This document shows, piece by piece, positions 47,851 to 60,456 of a stretch of DNA of 64,000 bases. Within the stretch, counting starts at the first letter, position 1. Each line of letters begins with the position of its first letter. A model generated the notes under the pieces. The model was not told the origin of the DNA and did no database searches. It saw only the letters and a list, made by a program, of their open reading frames with translations. Source of the stretch: Ulota crispa. Taxonomy: Eukaryota > Streptophyta > Bryopsida > Orthotrichales > Orthotrichaceae. The stretch spans positions 1,552,501 to 1,616,500 of the forward strand of contig OY987252.1 of the NCBI GenBank assembly GCA_963920765.1, read 5' to 3'. A program made the translations under genes and the position numbers.

Positions 47851-49170
47851 TTTAACACATTGTTGACAACATGGTCATAATCATAATCAATGGTGGTCCG
47901 GAGTTCACTCACCTCGGAATGGTATGTCATCTTCTCCTAGTTTTTCTAGCAAAGCATAGCTATTCAAAAGAAATGTATGAGACAAAGTATATTAACAACT
48001 GTGTTGTCAATAATTCAGTTTGGGTAGGGGAAGGTGCTTGAGGTGGTCCACTCTCAAGAAGAGAAAACCTTAGCGGAATTAATAGCTCAAGAAATTTGGG
48101 ACTTCATTACAGTGGAGTCAGATCCTCCGGAAGACCATTTTGCTAGTGATCCTACTGCTATATGGGTTTCGATGAGGCAAACAAAGATGAGTCATTGAAC
48201 TCTTTGAGTCCAGCGACAATTCTTGTGAACCACTAGCGGCTGTTGAGGTTCATTCATTGACAATTTTATTGGAGGCTCCCCCAATAACATCTACCTTGGT
48301 AATCCTGATGCCAACCATTGGGGGATCTCCAGATGACTTTCATCCAGGGATCTTCCAATGGGTGGCATGGGGGTATTTGTCCATGCTTGTGGTTTTGTAC
48401 TTCAAAAGCTAGACCACGGTCTTCTACCTTCTAATGGTTTGGACCTTGTGTAAGAATTGCCTTCACAATCTACTCAACCAAAGAAATTGAAGAACCCAAC
48501 TCGGACCGTTCAAGCGCAGAGTGCTGAAACTAGTGAGCTTGTGGAAGATGCGCCTCCTAAATCTGCTCAGCCTGAAAAAATGACAAATCCTTTTCAAACC
48601 AATGAGCCGCAGACTAGTGAGCCCGCTGAGGAAGGTACAAAGAAGAAGACAAGCCAGTCTACTAGGAAGAAAAAGAGGACCGCGGTGAAGAGAGCTGCGC
48701 CAAAGAAGAAACCTTTGAAGAAGCCAAGGAAGGCATCAAAGATGACGATTAGATGGAAACTCAATCTTGAGGTTCTCAGGTGGAGTGCATACTCAAACAA
48801 CGAGGAAGAAGAGCCACATGAGCCTTTGAGGGACATTCGCGCCAAACGTTGAGCACAGAAGCCTGCCCTTGAAACTCTTGCGCCAAGCACCTCGGAAGTC
48901 CAAGTCCATGGAGATTCTACTTTGGACCCAACCGATGCAGCTGCAACCTTAGTATCACAATTCTTGGAGACCTTCCAACTGCAACCACCTGTACCCCAAT
49001 CAACAAAGACTCTTATGCCATCACAAGTCGGTATTGAGATGTCGGTACTCCATTCCCATGGATCTCCCAAATGGTCTCATGTTCTAATGGAGATGGGGAC
49101 TTCATTCTCTGTGGTTTGACTCAAGAAACATCCTAGTGCTAATAGCTTTGTATTGGGGGATCCCCTAATA
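46484..49170. repeat. Scattered GGATCC-centred palindromes, group 3 (5 copies)
   Basis: Copies lie at about 46484, 48268, 48316, 48341 and 49151, for example TATTGGGGGATCCCCTAATA (49151) and CATCCAGGGATCTTCCAATG (48341). Some have lost the central GGATCC (GGCTCC at 48268). Confidence 0.7.
48457..48852 (+). pseudogene. Ser/Lys-rich low-complexity coding remnant
   Basis: A 131-codon frame reads PSQSTQPKKLKNPTRTVQ, with a repeated AQSAETSELVEDAPP / EPQTSEPAEEG pattern and a highly basic tail (KKKRTAVKRAAPKKKPLKK). The first codon is not ATG (TTG). The coding look continues past the stop at 48852 into EPWR-type Pro/Ser-rich sequence to about 49110. It could be the disordered C-terminal part of the same gene as 45220-47850, about 600 bases upstream. 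No domain is recognised. Confidence 0.35.
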
Positions 49171-49347
49171 GAATGCAATCCTCCTGCCAATCCGTCTGCT
49201 GCTATTCCTGATGAGTCTAAAGGTCCACTTGAGCTCATGATTGACAAAGTTCTGTTGGATACAATGGCCAATTTACTACCTCTAAGTCCAAAAGGTACCA
49301 CTGCTGTATGCGCTTCACATCCGGCAAATGTCAAAGTTGTTGCACCA

Positions 49348-50074
49348 GGGTGATTGCAAGAATGACTTGTACTACATTCTATCCCCCTCACCTTGTGAGG
49401 CTTGTTTTTTGCTTGTGACTTTTGCAAAAGAAGTCACATTGACTTGTCCTTTTAGAATAATGTGAACATGCAAATTATTGATGTTTAGTGATTTTTTGGT
49501 GTTTTTTGAAATTATTTTACTATTTTTGAGCAGCCCCCAAATAGGTGTCTACCTGAGCCATTTTGGGGGTTTTTAGTACTATTTTGGGTCCAAAAAAGCT
49601 TTTCTAGGGCTATAAATCAGGGATGTTTATGGAGCATGCTTACATGCATTTATAGAATGATTTTGCAAAATTATAAATTCCATGGCATCTACATTGTCTC
49701 AAAGTGGGCATCCTATCTCCCTTCATTGGCAAAATATGAAGAAACTCCTTAGCAAAGCAATTGTACCATGTGAATGTGTTTAATGGGTTCTCAAATGTCT
49801 AGTTTTTATATTATTTAATTGAATTATTTTACTATTTTCTAAAAAGCAAGAAAGAAATTGGCTTTTTAAGGTGATTTTATTTTGCGCATAACTTTTAGAA
49901 TAAAAAATTTCTAGGTTTGAATTTTCATAAGTATGCTATTTTAAGTGCTTTACAAATTGTCCATATTTTATTTTATTTTAAAAAAAATTATTCCAAAAAC
50001 TTGATAGTATTAGTAGTACTACCAATACTAAAGGTGGTTGAGACAAAACAAAGAGGTCATTCTTGCAACTACCC
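49348..50074 (-). mobile_element. TIR element, copy R (727 bases)
   Basis: The left end reads GGGTGATTGCAAGAATGACTT; the complement of the right end reads GGGTAGTTGCAAGAATGACCT. ACCA flanks both sides (49344-49347 and 50075-50078), a probable 4-base target duplication. The whole is the reverse complement of copy L at 19016-19745. Open frames do not encode a transposase, so it is non-autonomous. The superfamily is unassigned. Confidence 0.75.
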
Positions 50075-50524
50075 ACCAGAGGAAATGTAGAGTGAGAAGG
50101 TTGGTATCAGAGAAAGGTCCCATGCTATTGCTCAATTTACATGTTTTCTTTATTGTCCAAATTGAAGATTCAAAACGCAGCACTCAAAGCATTTAGAAGC
50201 CGTTAGGGTTGCGCACTGACTTCTTTACAATAACATTTTTGACATCACTCTTTGACAAGGTGTGGAGTCAGGTGAGAAGGATGAATCAGGCGGGGGCTCA
50301 CTGTCAAAAAAGATTAATGAGGGAGTGGAAAAACATGGGGCTGTCAATTTTGAAGTCACAGGTGTTTAGATGGAATTTCTTACACAGAGATAAGAATAGA
50401 GTCTCTAGTTAAAGTTGCTCGATAGCTTGACTCTAACCTTTTCTCATCTATTCCTTCTGCAGATATCTATAGAGACAATCCCGCACTTCTAGTCACTATG
50501 AATGAAGTATAGCTTTGATGATAC
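50075..50524. other. Short spacer upstream of the FCP1-like remnant
   Basis: A 67-codon open frame (50209-50412) without recognised domain is present. The sequence just before 50525 has TGA codons in the phosphatase frame, so the original start of that gene is lost or lies in an exon not recognised here. Confidence 0.4.
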
Positions 50525-51115
50525 TTGGTGGTTCTTGATTTGATTGGAGTCCTTCATAGGAATGTTGTCAATAAAAAGGCCAATGTAGTATGTAGACCGG
50601 GGGTCAAGGCGCTCCTTGATTGGTTGCAGACTTGGGCAAGTGTCAAGTTTTGGAGCTGTATGTTTTACAATAACATGCGCTCTTTGTTAGATAGTCTGCT
50701 AGAAGGCTGTTCTTTTCGTCGTAAAGACGTTAGTTATCTAACCCAAGCAGCTTGCAAGTTGTCTAAATTTAAGAGAGTGGGTAGTCCAAGGAAACCCTTT
50801 TTTCCCAAAGATCTATGGGACTTTGTTAAGCTCAAGCCTCTGATGCCACTAGAGAACATTTTTTTAATTGACAACACTCTAGTGAAGATCCTATTAAATG
50901 ATATTTTATGTGCACTCCACCCTACGTCAAGGATTTATGACAATAGTGACATTTTTCTCAATGACACTCTACATCCTTGGCTAGATTGTCTCTTTTGTTT
51001 AAATGAAGCTGTGGCGGACTACGTTGTGGCAAATCCGCTTCTAGGTTGTCAGAAGCCAAAAGATAGGAATTCTCAACTTGCGCTTAAGATTTTTGAAGGA
51101 CTTGCATCTAAGTAG
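50525..51115 (+). pseudogene. FCP1/SCP-like (NLI-interacting factor) phosphatase domain, catalytic residues lost
   Basis: The 196-codon frame starts with TTG, not ATG, and upstream in-frame TGA codons show the N-terminus is missing. It reads VVLDLIGVLHR where the family has the DxDG(T/V) nucleophile motif, so the second Asp is Ile. It then has CRPGVKALLDWLQTW, VKFWSCMFYNN (family xxWSS motif), PRKPFFPKDL and FLIDNTLVKILLN where the family has IDDSP, so the second Asp of DD is Asn. These blocks in this order identify the HAD-type FCP1 homology domain, which dephosphorylates Ser/Thr such as in the RNA polymerase II C-terminal domain. With both Asp motifs altered it should be inactive. It is either a pseudogene or a catalytically dead relative. 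Confidence 0.7.
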
Positions 51116-51137
51116 GAGACCTTTGTATGAGGATTCC

Positions 51138-53071
51138 ATCGAGGATCTCCCAATAGTACTCTCTGCTTGTACTTTTGTATTTCTTACCAGAACAATTTCT
51201 TTAGCCCTATTGTATATAGTCGTAAATTTTTATGGTATTGTAAATGTACTAGCTTACTTTTTTTTATAAAAGCGCCAAACTGCCTTGGACTATATTTCCT
51301 TGCATTCCTATATAAGTAAAGTACTTCTTCAGCATTAATGTCTCCTTCTCTTTTTGAAATTCTAGCAATTTCTTTGGTAATGCTTTATTGAGTACAGTCC
51401 ATAGCTCTAGAAGTGCCGCTTTTTATGAGTTCCAAACATTTACAGTTTGTTTTCTCATCATTGGAAGAAATGCTAATATTCTTATGCGGAAGTCATTCAA
51501 AATTGAATGTGGGAGATTGGACCGTTTATTTAGGGAATGTGTTGTCTTCTTAGAAATTTCCATCTCCAATTGTTCTTTGCTAGTCTAATTAGGGTCACAT
51601 TTCACTCTATGTTACTTTTGTATTTTTTTTGGTGTTGCCCATCTGCATTAAATGTTTGAAATGTTGAGTTTTACCTACTACTTGAGATACTATGACAAGA
51701 TATTTGAATTGCCTCGTTAGTGTGATTTTTAAATTAATCGGGGGATCCCTCGATGATGGCATGTTCTTTTGATCTTCAGTCTTGACTATATCGTGAGGTT
51801 GCTCTTTGCATGAGGCAGTGCTTGTTGTATTGCGTGGTTCTCTATGCATTGAGGGTGGTATTGAGGATTTGCTTCAAAAAGTTGAAATCCAACCCGATTT
51901 TGTCAAAATGATTTGTTTTTTGGTTAACCACACTCACTGCGGGTTTTGGTCATCAATGCATCTAGAGACACTTGGAGAGCTACTTCATCGTATTCTACCC
52001 AGGCAAATAATTTCAAGGATTATATTTGTTGCAAGAGCAGAATCTCTTGACAAGAGCCACCCTTAGCCTCATTGAACTAAAGTTTTGAAGTTGCTCTTAG
52101 AGGTACGGCAGTATCGCAGATAGTATATGGATAAGAGAATAAAGATGATTAGTGTAGATCCTCATTATTTGCAAACAATATATGTCGGAAGAATTTCCAT
52201 ACATGTTTCCAATATAGTGGACACTTAGTTTTAATAAATTAAGTAAGTATTTAATGCCTTCATATTTTGGTAAGGCAAGTGTTTGGTTTGTTTTCCTTAT
52301 GAATAAATTGTGGACAATCCACCTTCTACATACAACTAGTTTCATATTCACAAATGTCTTTGTTTGCATTGCCATTATTTGTCCCGATTGATGTTGTTGA
52401 TGTCTACGTGACGTATAACCTTGCATTAGGGATCCCCTGACAATTGGTTATGTTTGCCTTATCAAAATCATTGCATTAGACAATGTATTGAATGAAGTTT
52501 TTGTTGCTCTCATCTACGATTCACTCTGTCAAGGGATCCCTTGACAAATTTTGGTTCAGTCAATTACTAGATATTTCTGCACTACATTATCTTCCAATGC
52601 TTGATGAGTTATTCAATGGAATACCGCCATTGGGGGATCCCATGATACATGTTCAATAGTTGGACAAGCTAAGAGCAACCCCATAGGTGATATTTACATC
52701 TTCACCAATACGTAGGATGTTTGCTTCTATCTATTTCCATAAATGGTAACTGCAGATTACTCATGGAATTAGGTTGGCAATGAATTAGGTTATGATCCTA
52801 AACCCACTGTCATTCTTCTACACATGACTTCTTTGCAAGTTGAGATGTCATTTCTCTTTTCATCAAGGAGTCTCCGGATTATGATTTCCCATTTCAACGG
52901 CAGATTCAGCCCATTCTTCTTTTATTAATCATGTGTATGTCTTTCTACATGGAGACGTAATGTACATCGTGAAATCTCCTTTGACAACATAGTTACACTA
53001 GTCTTGACATATATTGCATTTTGGAAAGCATAGCAACTTTTTATTGGGTACTCTTGAATGATCCCTCAATG
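51138..53071. repeat. Scattered GGATCC-centred palindromes, group 4 (6 copies)
   Basis: Copies lie at about 51138, 51736, 52424, 52528, 52629 and 53051. The 52528 copy, TGTCAAGGGATCCCTTGACA, is a perfect 20-base palindrome. The 53051 copy is the last seen; none was noticed from there to the right edge. Confidence 0.75.
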
Positions 53072-56000
53072 AAATGTAACTTGCTCTAGTCTAAAATTCA
53101 CCCTGTAGTCCAAAAGTAGTTAAATATGGCATACTTGTTTTAGATCCTTTAATAACAAAGACTTGAATCCAAACTGACCGTGCACAAAACAAGTATCAAC
53201 AAGGTTCATTTGGAGTAGAAACATGCCAGCATCACCTACTATTCAAAACATGTAGTGACCATTGTTTGCTACTTATAGTGTATTATATCCTCCAATAGGA
53301 AGAATATGCATTAGTGATATTTATAATAGAGAAAGCAGTCCTTCAAAGCTTTCAGTTCATAACATACAACATTTACAACTGCCTTCTGTTTCTTTAATGA
53401 GTTGCAGCATATGAAAACTCTATTGAAATTAAATATAAGCAGTACTCACACATATGATTGAAGTAATTTCAACACATTGGCGCAGAAACTACTATTTTTG
53501 GGAAATGAGGAGAGAGTTTTGCATTACTAGATGGTCAGCGGGCGCAATCAAATACAGATAATAAATTTGAAGTTTATACTTGTTTAGATTGTATTCTCAA
53601 ATTTTGTAGATGATGATCAACAGTGGTGGAAATTGCTCGGCAATTACAAAAAATACGCCAATATAGGAGAGATTTCAGGCAAAGCAGAGTGCATGTCCAA
53701 ATTTCAAGTCAAGAACATGAAATACTTCCAATCATTAGAAGGGATTTGGACCCAAGAATGGCCCCTTCCCCACAACCATGGGAACTTTGGGCCCATTCCC
53801 CCAAACCATGGGAACACTTCCACATGGCAGGCTGACCTGGTCAAATGTCAACCACGTCAAATGATACGATTAAAATAGTATATTTATTTATTTATTTTTT
53901 AAACTCTTTTCTGACGACCAGCAAAGGCTAGTTCTCAACATTGGAACAACCAAACTTGCAGCCCCTTGGAAGGCTCAAATTCTTTCTAATGTTGTGAGAT
54001 ATGAGACCTTGCCATGCAAAACACAGATAGTTATACACATTAAATTGTATTGAAATAGCTGATGTTAGTCTTGAATAAACAGAGGTATATGAGTACATTG
54101 CTTTGTGCATCTGGGCATTAATGAGATGCAGGCCAAAACTTCTAATTACTTAAATATGGACATCACAACTTTCAGAACATGTAACAAACGAGTGTCAAAA
54201 GAATGAAGAATCAAATATCTCTTAAGCCCCTCATAGCAATACACAAGCATCAAATTATTGGGACTAGCATTAAGAACCTTACATATTTGAAGATGGCAAA
54301 GTTTTTGGGAAAACTTGTCTATTTAAAAAAAACCAAAGTCAAGTTACTTAACCACTCCCAACAGCACAGGAGTTGCCAAAATTTCTAGCAAAATCTAACT
54401 GTAAACCACAATAGCATAGTGTTAGAATTTTTTTTTGTGAAAATTGTATTGCTCAACTTTCAGTACAACCGGAATTAGCTTGTAATGATAAATTGCAATG
54501 TCTTACAATGTGCAAAGAAATGCATGAGGAATTTCCAAAAACAAAAGAGGGCTCCATTCTAGAATAATTTTATACTAAGTACTTATAGAATGTACCTTGA
54601 TCTAAGTCACCGGAGTAGCAATGACGCATATTCTGCAGTATTTGCGCTATTTGTTGTAGAGAAAGCTCTGAAGGAAGAAAGCATTGAACTGTTATTTCAA
54701 AATCATGCAAGTAACACAGTTTGATAATTTCCAAACTCATGCAATTTGAATGAAACACGTCAATTTTACATTGATTATTTTATTTGTTTCAAATGTTATA
54801 TTGAATATCGGTTCAAGAGGTTTAGAACATCTTGTAATGACAATGAAGAAGGCAACACCGTCCATTGTGAGTGCTTAGAGTTCTTACCTGTCACATTAGT
54901 AGTCATGCTTCTAGAGAGAATGGCTTCCCTTTTAGCTGGATGTGAGCAAAATGAGTATGTAACTACAAGACACGGTGCTCTATCTTTTGTTGACACCAAT
55001 TTTAGGGTTTGCAATACTACAACTGTTGTAGAGGAGGAAGCAAAGAGGAGATCAAGATGAATTTTATGTAGTATGAACTTCAGCGTTACTAGACAATACT
55101 AAAGAACAAAGAAATCCTAAGCCAAAAAAGCCGGAGTCATCAATTTTTATGTAAGTCCTTGTCATTATTTTGCTTGATGTACCTCAAATTGCGCGTATTG
55201 GAAGTGGTTGTGGTAGTATCAAACCCATGGGGTTTTACTTAATTAGCTTAGAAGAAAAGCAGAGATGGTGTTACTAACTGGCAAAGTTATCTTATCAAAC
55301 AAATTTTGGGGTCTAGTTGTCGTGTTGTTTGTCTGACCTCTAATGTTGTGCATGAAAAGTGTTGAGTATGAGTGACAATCTTGTCTATTAAGGCCCTATT
55401 TAACAACTAAGATAATTTGAAAATCTGATTTAAATATGATCCAAAATGTAGAATCTAACAAGTATATATTGAATCTAGATACTTCAATACAATGAAATTG
55501 TAATATGCCAAGATCAGAACTAGAAAGAGCTTACTTTAAAAGTCAATCTTAAAATTGACTCTATAGAGGGTCTCTTGTATGCCTATGACGTTGAGTTTGT
55601 CAAGTTGTTGCCATGTTAGGGAAGACAACCATGTTTACTAGGATAAAGAAAAGTACTTGCAATTGGTCAAGATTTGTGGCTTTGCTACATTCCAGTAACA
55701 GGTATTGTCCCCGCGACACCATATTTAGCATGACTATAAGAAGACAATAGACCTTTACTACATGTTTGACTTTCTTGTTAAGCAATTTCACTCCTTGTTG
55801 CTAAATATAGGGTTCCAATAGTGATATAGGCTATAAATACAGGCATGTCAAAGCACAAACTTTTCTAATTTTATAAATACTACTGTAACCATAGCTGCAT
55901 GGTTGTCATTGTTAGCATTGAAGCAGTTGTTTATTCCTAGTTGCGTACAAATATGATAAGGATTGTGGTTTATAGTGAGCCAATTTCATTGTGACCTTCC

Positions 56001-59000
56001 GCAAACCATCAATTCTCTTATTTTTAGGGGAAATTGAGCTTCTCTTCCTATTGTTGGAGTTCTTTTTTTGAAGAAGGAATGGTTGTTTGCCTCTACTTAG
56101 ACCAAAAATGGGCTTTGTTAGGCAGGTTTGCATCTCATTATGCTACAGCGTTAGATGAAGTGAGGAGCTTGTAACAGGCGAGATTAAAATTCCCTCTGCG
56201 GAGAGTACTAGTAGTTTGGAAGGCTCTAAATGCTCTAAAGGCTTTGCTAATGTCTCTTCTCACATAGATCTAACATTGCAACATATAGCTCCTAGATCTT
56301 ACGTAGGAATTGCAAAGAAGGCATGCAGCAATAGCACATCCTAGTGCTTTAGATCCACAGACAAGAACAACAATAACAACTCTATGGGATTAATGTCAAA
56401 GTAGACACCACCTTCAGACAACAAGGAACAGTGTAGCAGCTTTACAAATACCAAAAGGTCATACACTTCATCTGCTCCTGACTAGTACAACGGATCAGAA
56501 TAGTCTGTTGATTTAAAGGTCTTTGAGTCGGTATTGCATAAGTGTAGTTCTTATAGAAATTTCTAAACCTCTAACACGCAGATAGCAAAGCACTTAGACT
56601 TGTCGGACCAAGATTACTGGGACCCTACAACAACTATATCAAAATGTTAACATCAGTGGGAAGAGGACGTGAAAACATATGTCGTGAATCTAACATCACA
56701 GCAGCATAATGCACAGGTTTGATGTGTCTCTTTACATCCAAAACACTGTACTGCACATACTCATATTTGTATTTTGTAGGGTGTATGCATAAAGGTATAT
56801 GTGCTGGGTAATACTGAACAACATTGAGTTGAGTAATGCTCGTTAAAACTACTTAGTATTACCTATTACCATGTTTGTTTTGTATCCTCATTTTGTGGAA
56901 CCTAGTGTGCAGATCACGGTATTTGAAGTTGTGAAGGAGTGTTGTTCATTCAGCAGTTTTGGAATTTTACGGACTAATGATATCATTGATATACATCTGT
57001 TAAGAGGTTTTTGGCAATGTTAGTACTAAGTGGGAGGACATGTGCATTAGAGTATGGGCATGAAATACAAAACTTGAGTTATACTTTGAGAACATATGAA
57101 GGTAGGAGCTATATCCCCATCTCTGATGCCTACGCGTGTTAGTGATGTCAATGATTGACAATTAAAAAATATGATTATGGGTAACAAATTCATGGTTATT
57201 AGGTGACAAAGAGATGGATTTGGATGACAAATTGATGGTTTTGGTTGAGTGGCATGACAGTTTAGAGTGACCCATCTTAGTATTTAATTAATTCTCAACT
57301 TAGTATTACAAACAAATGAGCACAACAAAGACATCTCATACACAAAACTATAAGTTGTTAGTGATTAGGACTTACAAAAATCTTTTTGAGCAAATGCTTG
57401 TAATTGGAAAGTTCAAATAGATGCTAATATTTTTTATTTCATCTTCCTAACTTAACACTATTGTTTTCAAAGTTGAAGAACTTATTTTCTTACCCCAAAA
57501 CCCTTAGTTTCACCCTTATGGAGTTATGGGTGCTCTTACTTTACAATGTATTTGTGATGTTTAAATATTAATTGAAACCATATGCTTTAGAAATTGGATG
57601 AATGGAATCTTATGGAATCTTTTGAAGCCTGAATACTAGTCAAGCATATGAGATATTGGAACTTGACCCAAATTATATTTGGTACCATGGCATGCATAAC
57701 CCACTTATACAAAGGACTCTAATAAATTATTTATTTTGATGTCCATAGGCTATGGCTGCACCAATAAACATGAACGCAAAGAAGAGACCACAACATTTTG
57801 TTCAATGGAACAAACAACGAGGCAACTCCCAGGATGTTCTCTAGGATGCACAAACAACATCAAGGACACATGTATATCAAAATCAAAGGCCTCAGCAAAA
57901 TTTTTGGTCCATCACTACATCTTGTATTTTCTAATGCCTTTAACACTGAAGTACTGGAGAGAGATGGAATTCCAACTTTGAGGAGTGATGCATTGCAAAG
58001 GCAAGCAATATTGCAAAACAAAGTACAACTTCCAGAATCTAGCGCAGTTGACTATTAATTGCCACCACCCACAACACACTGTTGCACGTATGGGGGGGAA
58101 ACTAGTAGAGGGCAACAACAACACCCACCAATGGTACTTGAAAGCACTGTTCCTACACAACATAGAAGGCATTTTGAAGCCCAAATGACAACAACAAATG
58201 AAGGTACATCATAAGCCTACTTTGAAATACAAGTCATTTTGTACTATATAGTTCATGAGCAATGAATTAACAAAACAATGTAATCTTACCCATCACAATC
58301 TATGACTCTTGTATATGAATTCATATGAAGATGTGGACAAAAAGATCCATTCCTCACACAAACCATTCCTATGTAATCAATTCTTCACCAAATCTAAAAT
58401 CAATTACGTATTTTAAAAGCCTCTAAAGGAGAACAACATGTAGTAAAATTTGAAGAGTAGACTATTCCAACTCCATGCCTTTAATCCATGTCAAGTGTTA
58501 TTTTGCTTTATCAAATATGCTATTCATCAACTTTTATTCTTCCACCAACAATATTTTTAGTCTTTAACCACTTTTTAGAGCTTGAAACTACCTCAATTGA
58601 AGCGAGCCACTTGTTGAAAGAAACAGAGACACATTGTACTAAAATTTGACATGAATTGAATTAAAAGAATTTCTAATAAAAAAAATTTGCAAAAAGCATC
58701 AAATTTTGTTTAAAATGCTTTTAAAATCACTACAAACCCATCAGCAATGTAAAACCAACACATTCTTAATCTATAATCAAAACTTTCAAGATATGTGATT
58801 TTTAAATTTAGATTCAATGAAGTTTTGATTGCATGGAAAGGGTGTGAGTTGGGAATGGATCTTTGTGTCCCAGTCTCTATAAACAAGTAAAAGTTGTTGC
58901 TTTATGTCAGAAGTTTAGTTTTTGTAATGTAGATTGAGGACAATGGTATGCAGGCCTAATATTTAGACATCATTTGCATTCAAATTGGATATCCGTTCAA

Positions 59001-59868
59001 CAAAATGTTTTTAAGGTCATGGATTCATGTAGTAAATGTCAAAGCATGCTATCATGGATGGTTATTGCATAAACAAGAAGGAAGTTTATGTGTAAGCTTT
59101 ACTTCCACATGTTTTTGGCATTTCTTAGCATACTATAATAATGCAACTTCAAATTTCAAGACATGTAAGATTATCCATGATTGAGATTTGCATGTACTTC
59201 ATTAAAAAAACTACTACAAAATTATTGGAATTATCTCAAATGTAAAATTGAAGGTCGCACTATTGCAAACTTGCAGTTGACAATGTGATGTTCTATTTGC
59301 AAACTATGTTTGGACAGGGAATAAAAATTATGGAATTGTACAAGGCTCTACCTTACTGGTGCAGCAGCAGGTTGTACAATCCAAAGAATATTGAATGAGG
59401 GGGATTTATGCAAGTGAAGCCAACTTCAATTCTATGCAATCAAAGAACATGAGATATGGAGTCCTTTCAGGTGGCTCTGAGTAGTTGCAAAGCAGAGGGA
59501 GATACAAGGAAAGTAATGTTGGGTTCAATTTGTTCAAGGCTTTACAAAATGCCAAATTTGCAAAAAGTCATCAAAGTATTAGAGCAACTCTACCTGAAAG
59601 CGGACAAATTTTGAAAGGGAAAATATAAATGACGCCAAAGGTAAACCAATAGTTTTAGGCAAATAATCTAGCTTGTTAATATATTTTGTAGTCACTTTCC
59701 AGTCAGTAATAGTGATTTTCCAATTGAAGTTATTATTGCATTTTTTATCAATTTTTTTATTCCTTTAGAAACAACCACTTCAATTAGCAATAGATGTCAT
59801 TGGTATATGCTAAACTAACATGGATTTGCCAAAATATTACAACGTGTTCATTATAGATACTTCTGAAC
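53072..59868. other. AT-rich intergenic DNA without a recognised gene
   Basis: Open frames here (for example 53623-53878, 54746-55060, 57736-58188) are short, overlap in several phases and lack domains. A (TTTA)n run lies at about 53879-53900. A duplicated AACCATGGGAAC occurs at about 53776 and 53806. Confidence 0.45.
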
Positions 59869-60456
59869 ATGCAAGATAGTGACATAGGTTTCATGCCTTT
59901 ACTTTACGAAAGGTTGAGAGAGCATGAGAATGATTGGACTTTTCATGCTTATAAAAAGGGCAATAATCTAGAAGGCATGGCGTACTATGAAGAAAACAAG
60001 GAAGGTGACGATGATGAAGACAACGAGGACATGCACAAAGAAGATCAGCATGAAATTATTATAGAACCAGTTCCTTTTGAAATTGAGGCTGACAAGCACC
60101 AATATAGCAGGCAAGCACAGGTTTTAAGAGAACAAGTAAGAGATAGATGTCAACAGATAGGGTTGACACAAACCATTCTTTGTGTTGATAAATATTCTAG
60201 AAAGCCATTTGGTAGGGAGGTGACCAAATGGAGGAAAGAGGTTATGTTGTTATCAAGAAGGTTAGACCCATCAATTGGCTTCATAACTCAACAACCTGAG
60301 CATTTCATTCACAAGACTACTGATTGGATTCAGCACACATGGTACTACACCAATCCCTTGAAGTTCAAGCACGTGAGAGCATTGATTGCAAGGGGGGTAA
60401 TCGTTAGGCAAACACAGCTATTTCATAGGATTTGTGAAGTTCTTTTAAACCAATAG
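59869..60456 (+). CDS. Hypothetical 195-aa protein with acidic stretch
   Basis: The frame starts with a true ATG and has no internal stop. It contains an acidic segment (NKEGDDDEDNEDMHKEDQHE) at about residues 43-62, a charged helical part (RQAQVLREQVRDRCQQIG) and a basic/aromatic C-terminal half (TTDWIQHTWYYTNPLKF). I recognise no family. Coding-like sequence may continue beyond the stop after frame changes (61042-61368). It could be an element-derived gene fragment; the length is unlikely by chance in such AT-rich DNA. Confidence 0.45.
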   Translation: MQDSDIGFMPLLYERLREHENDWTFHAYKKGNNLEGMAYYEENKEGDDDEDNEDMHKEDQHEIIIEPVPFEIEADKHQYSRQAQVLREQVRDRCQQIGLTQTILCVDKYSRKPFGREVTKWRKEVMLLSRRLDPSIGFITQQPEHFIHKTTDWIQHTWYYTNPLKFKHVRALIARGVIVRQTQLFHRICEVLLNQ

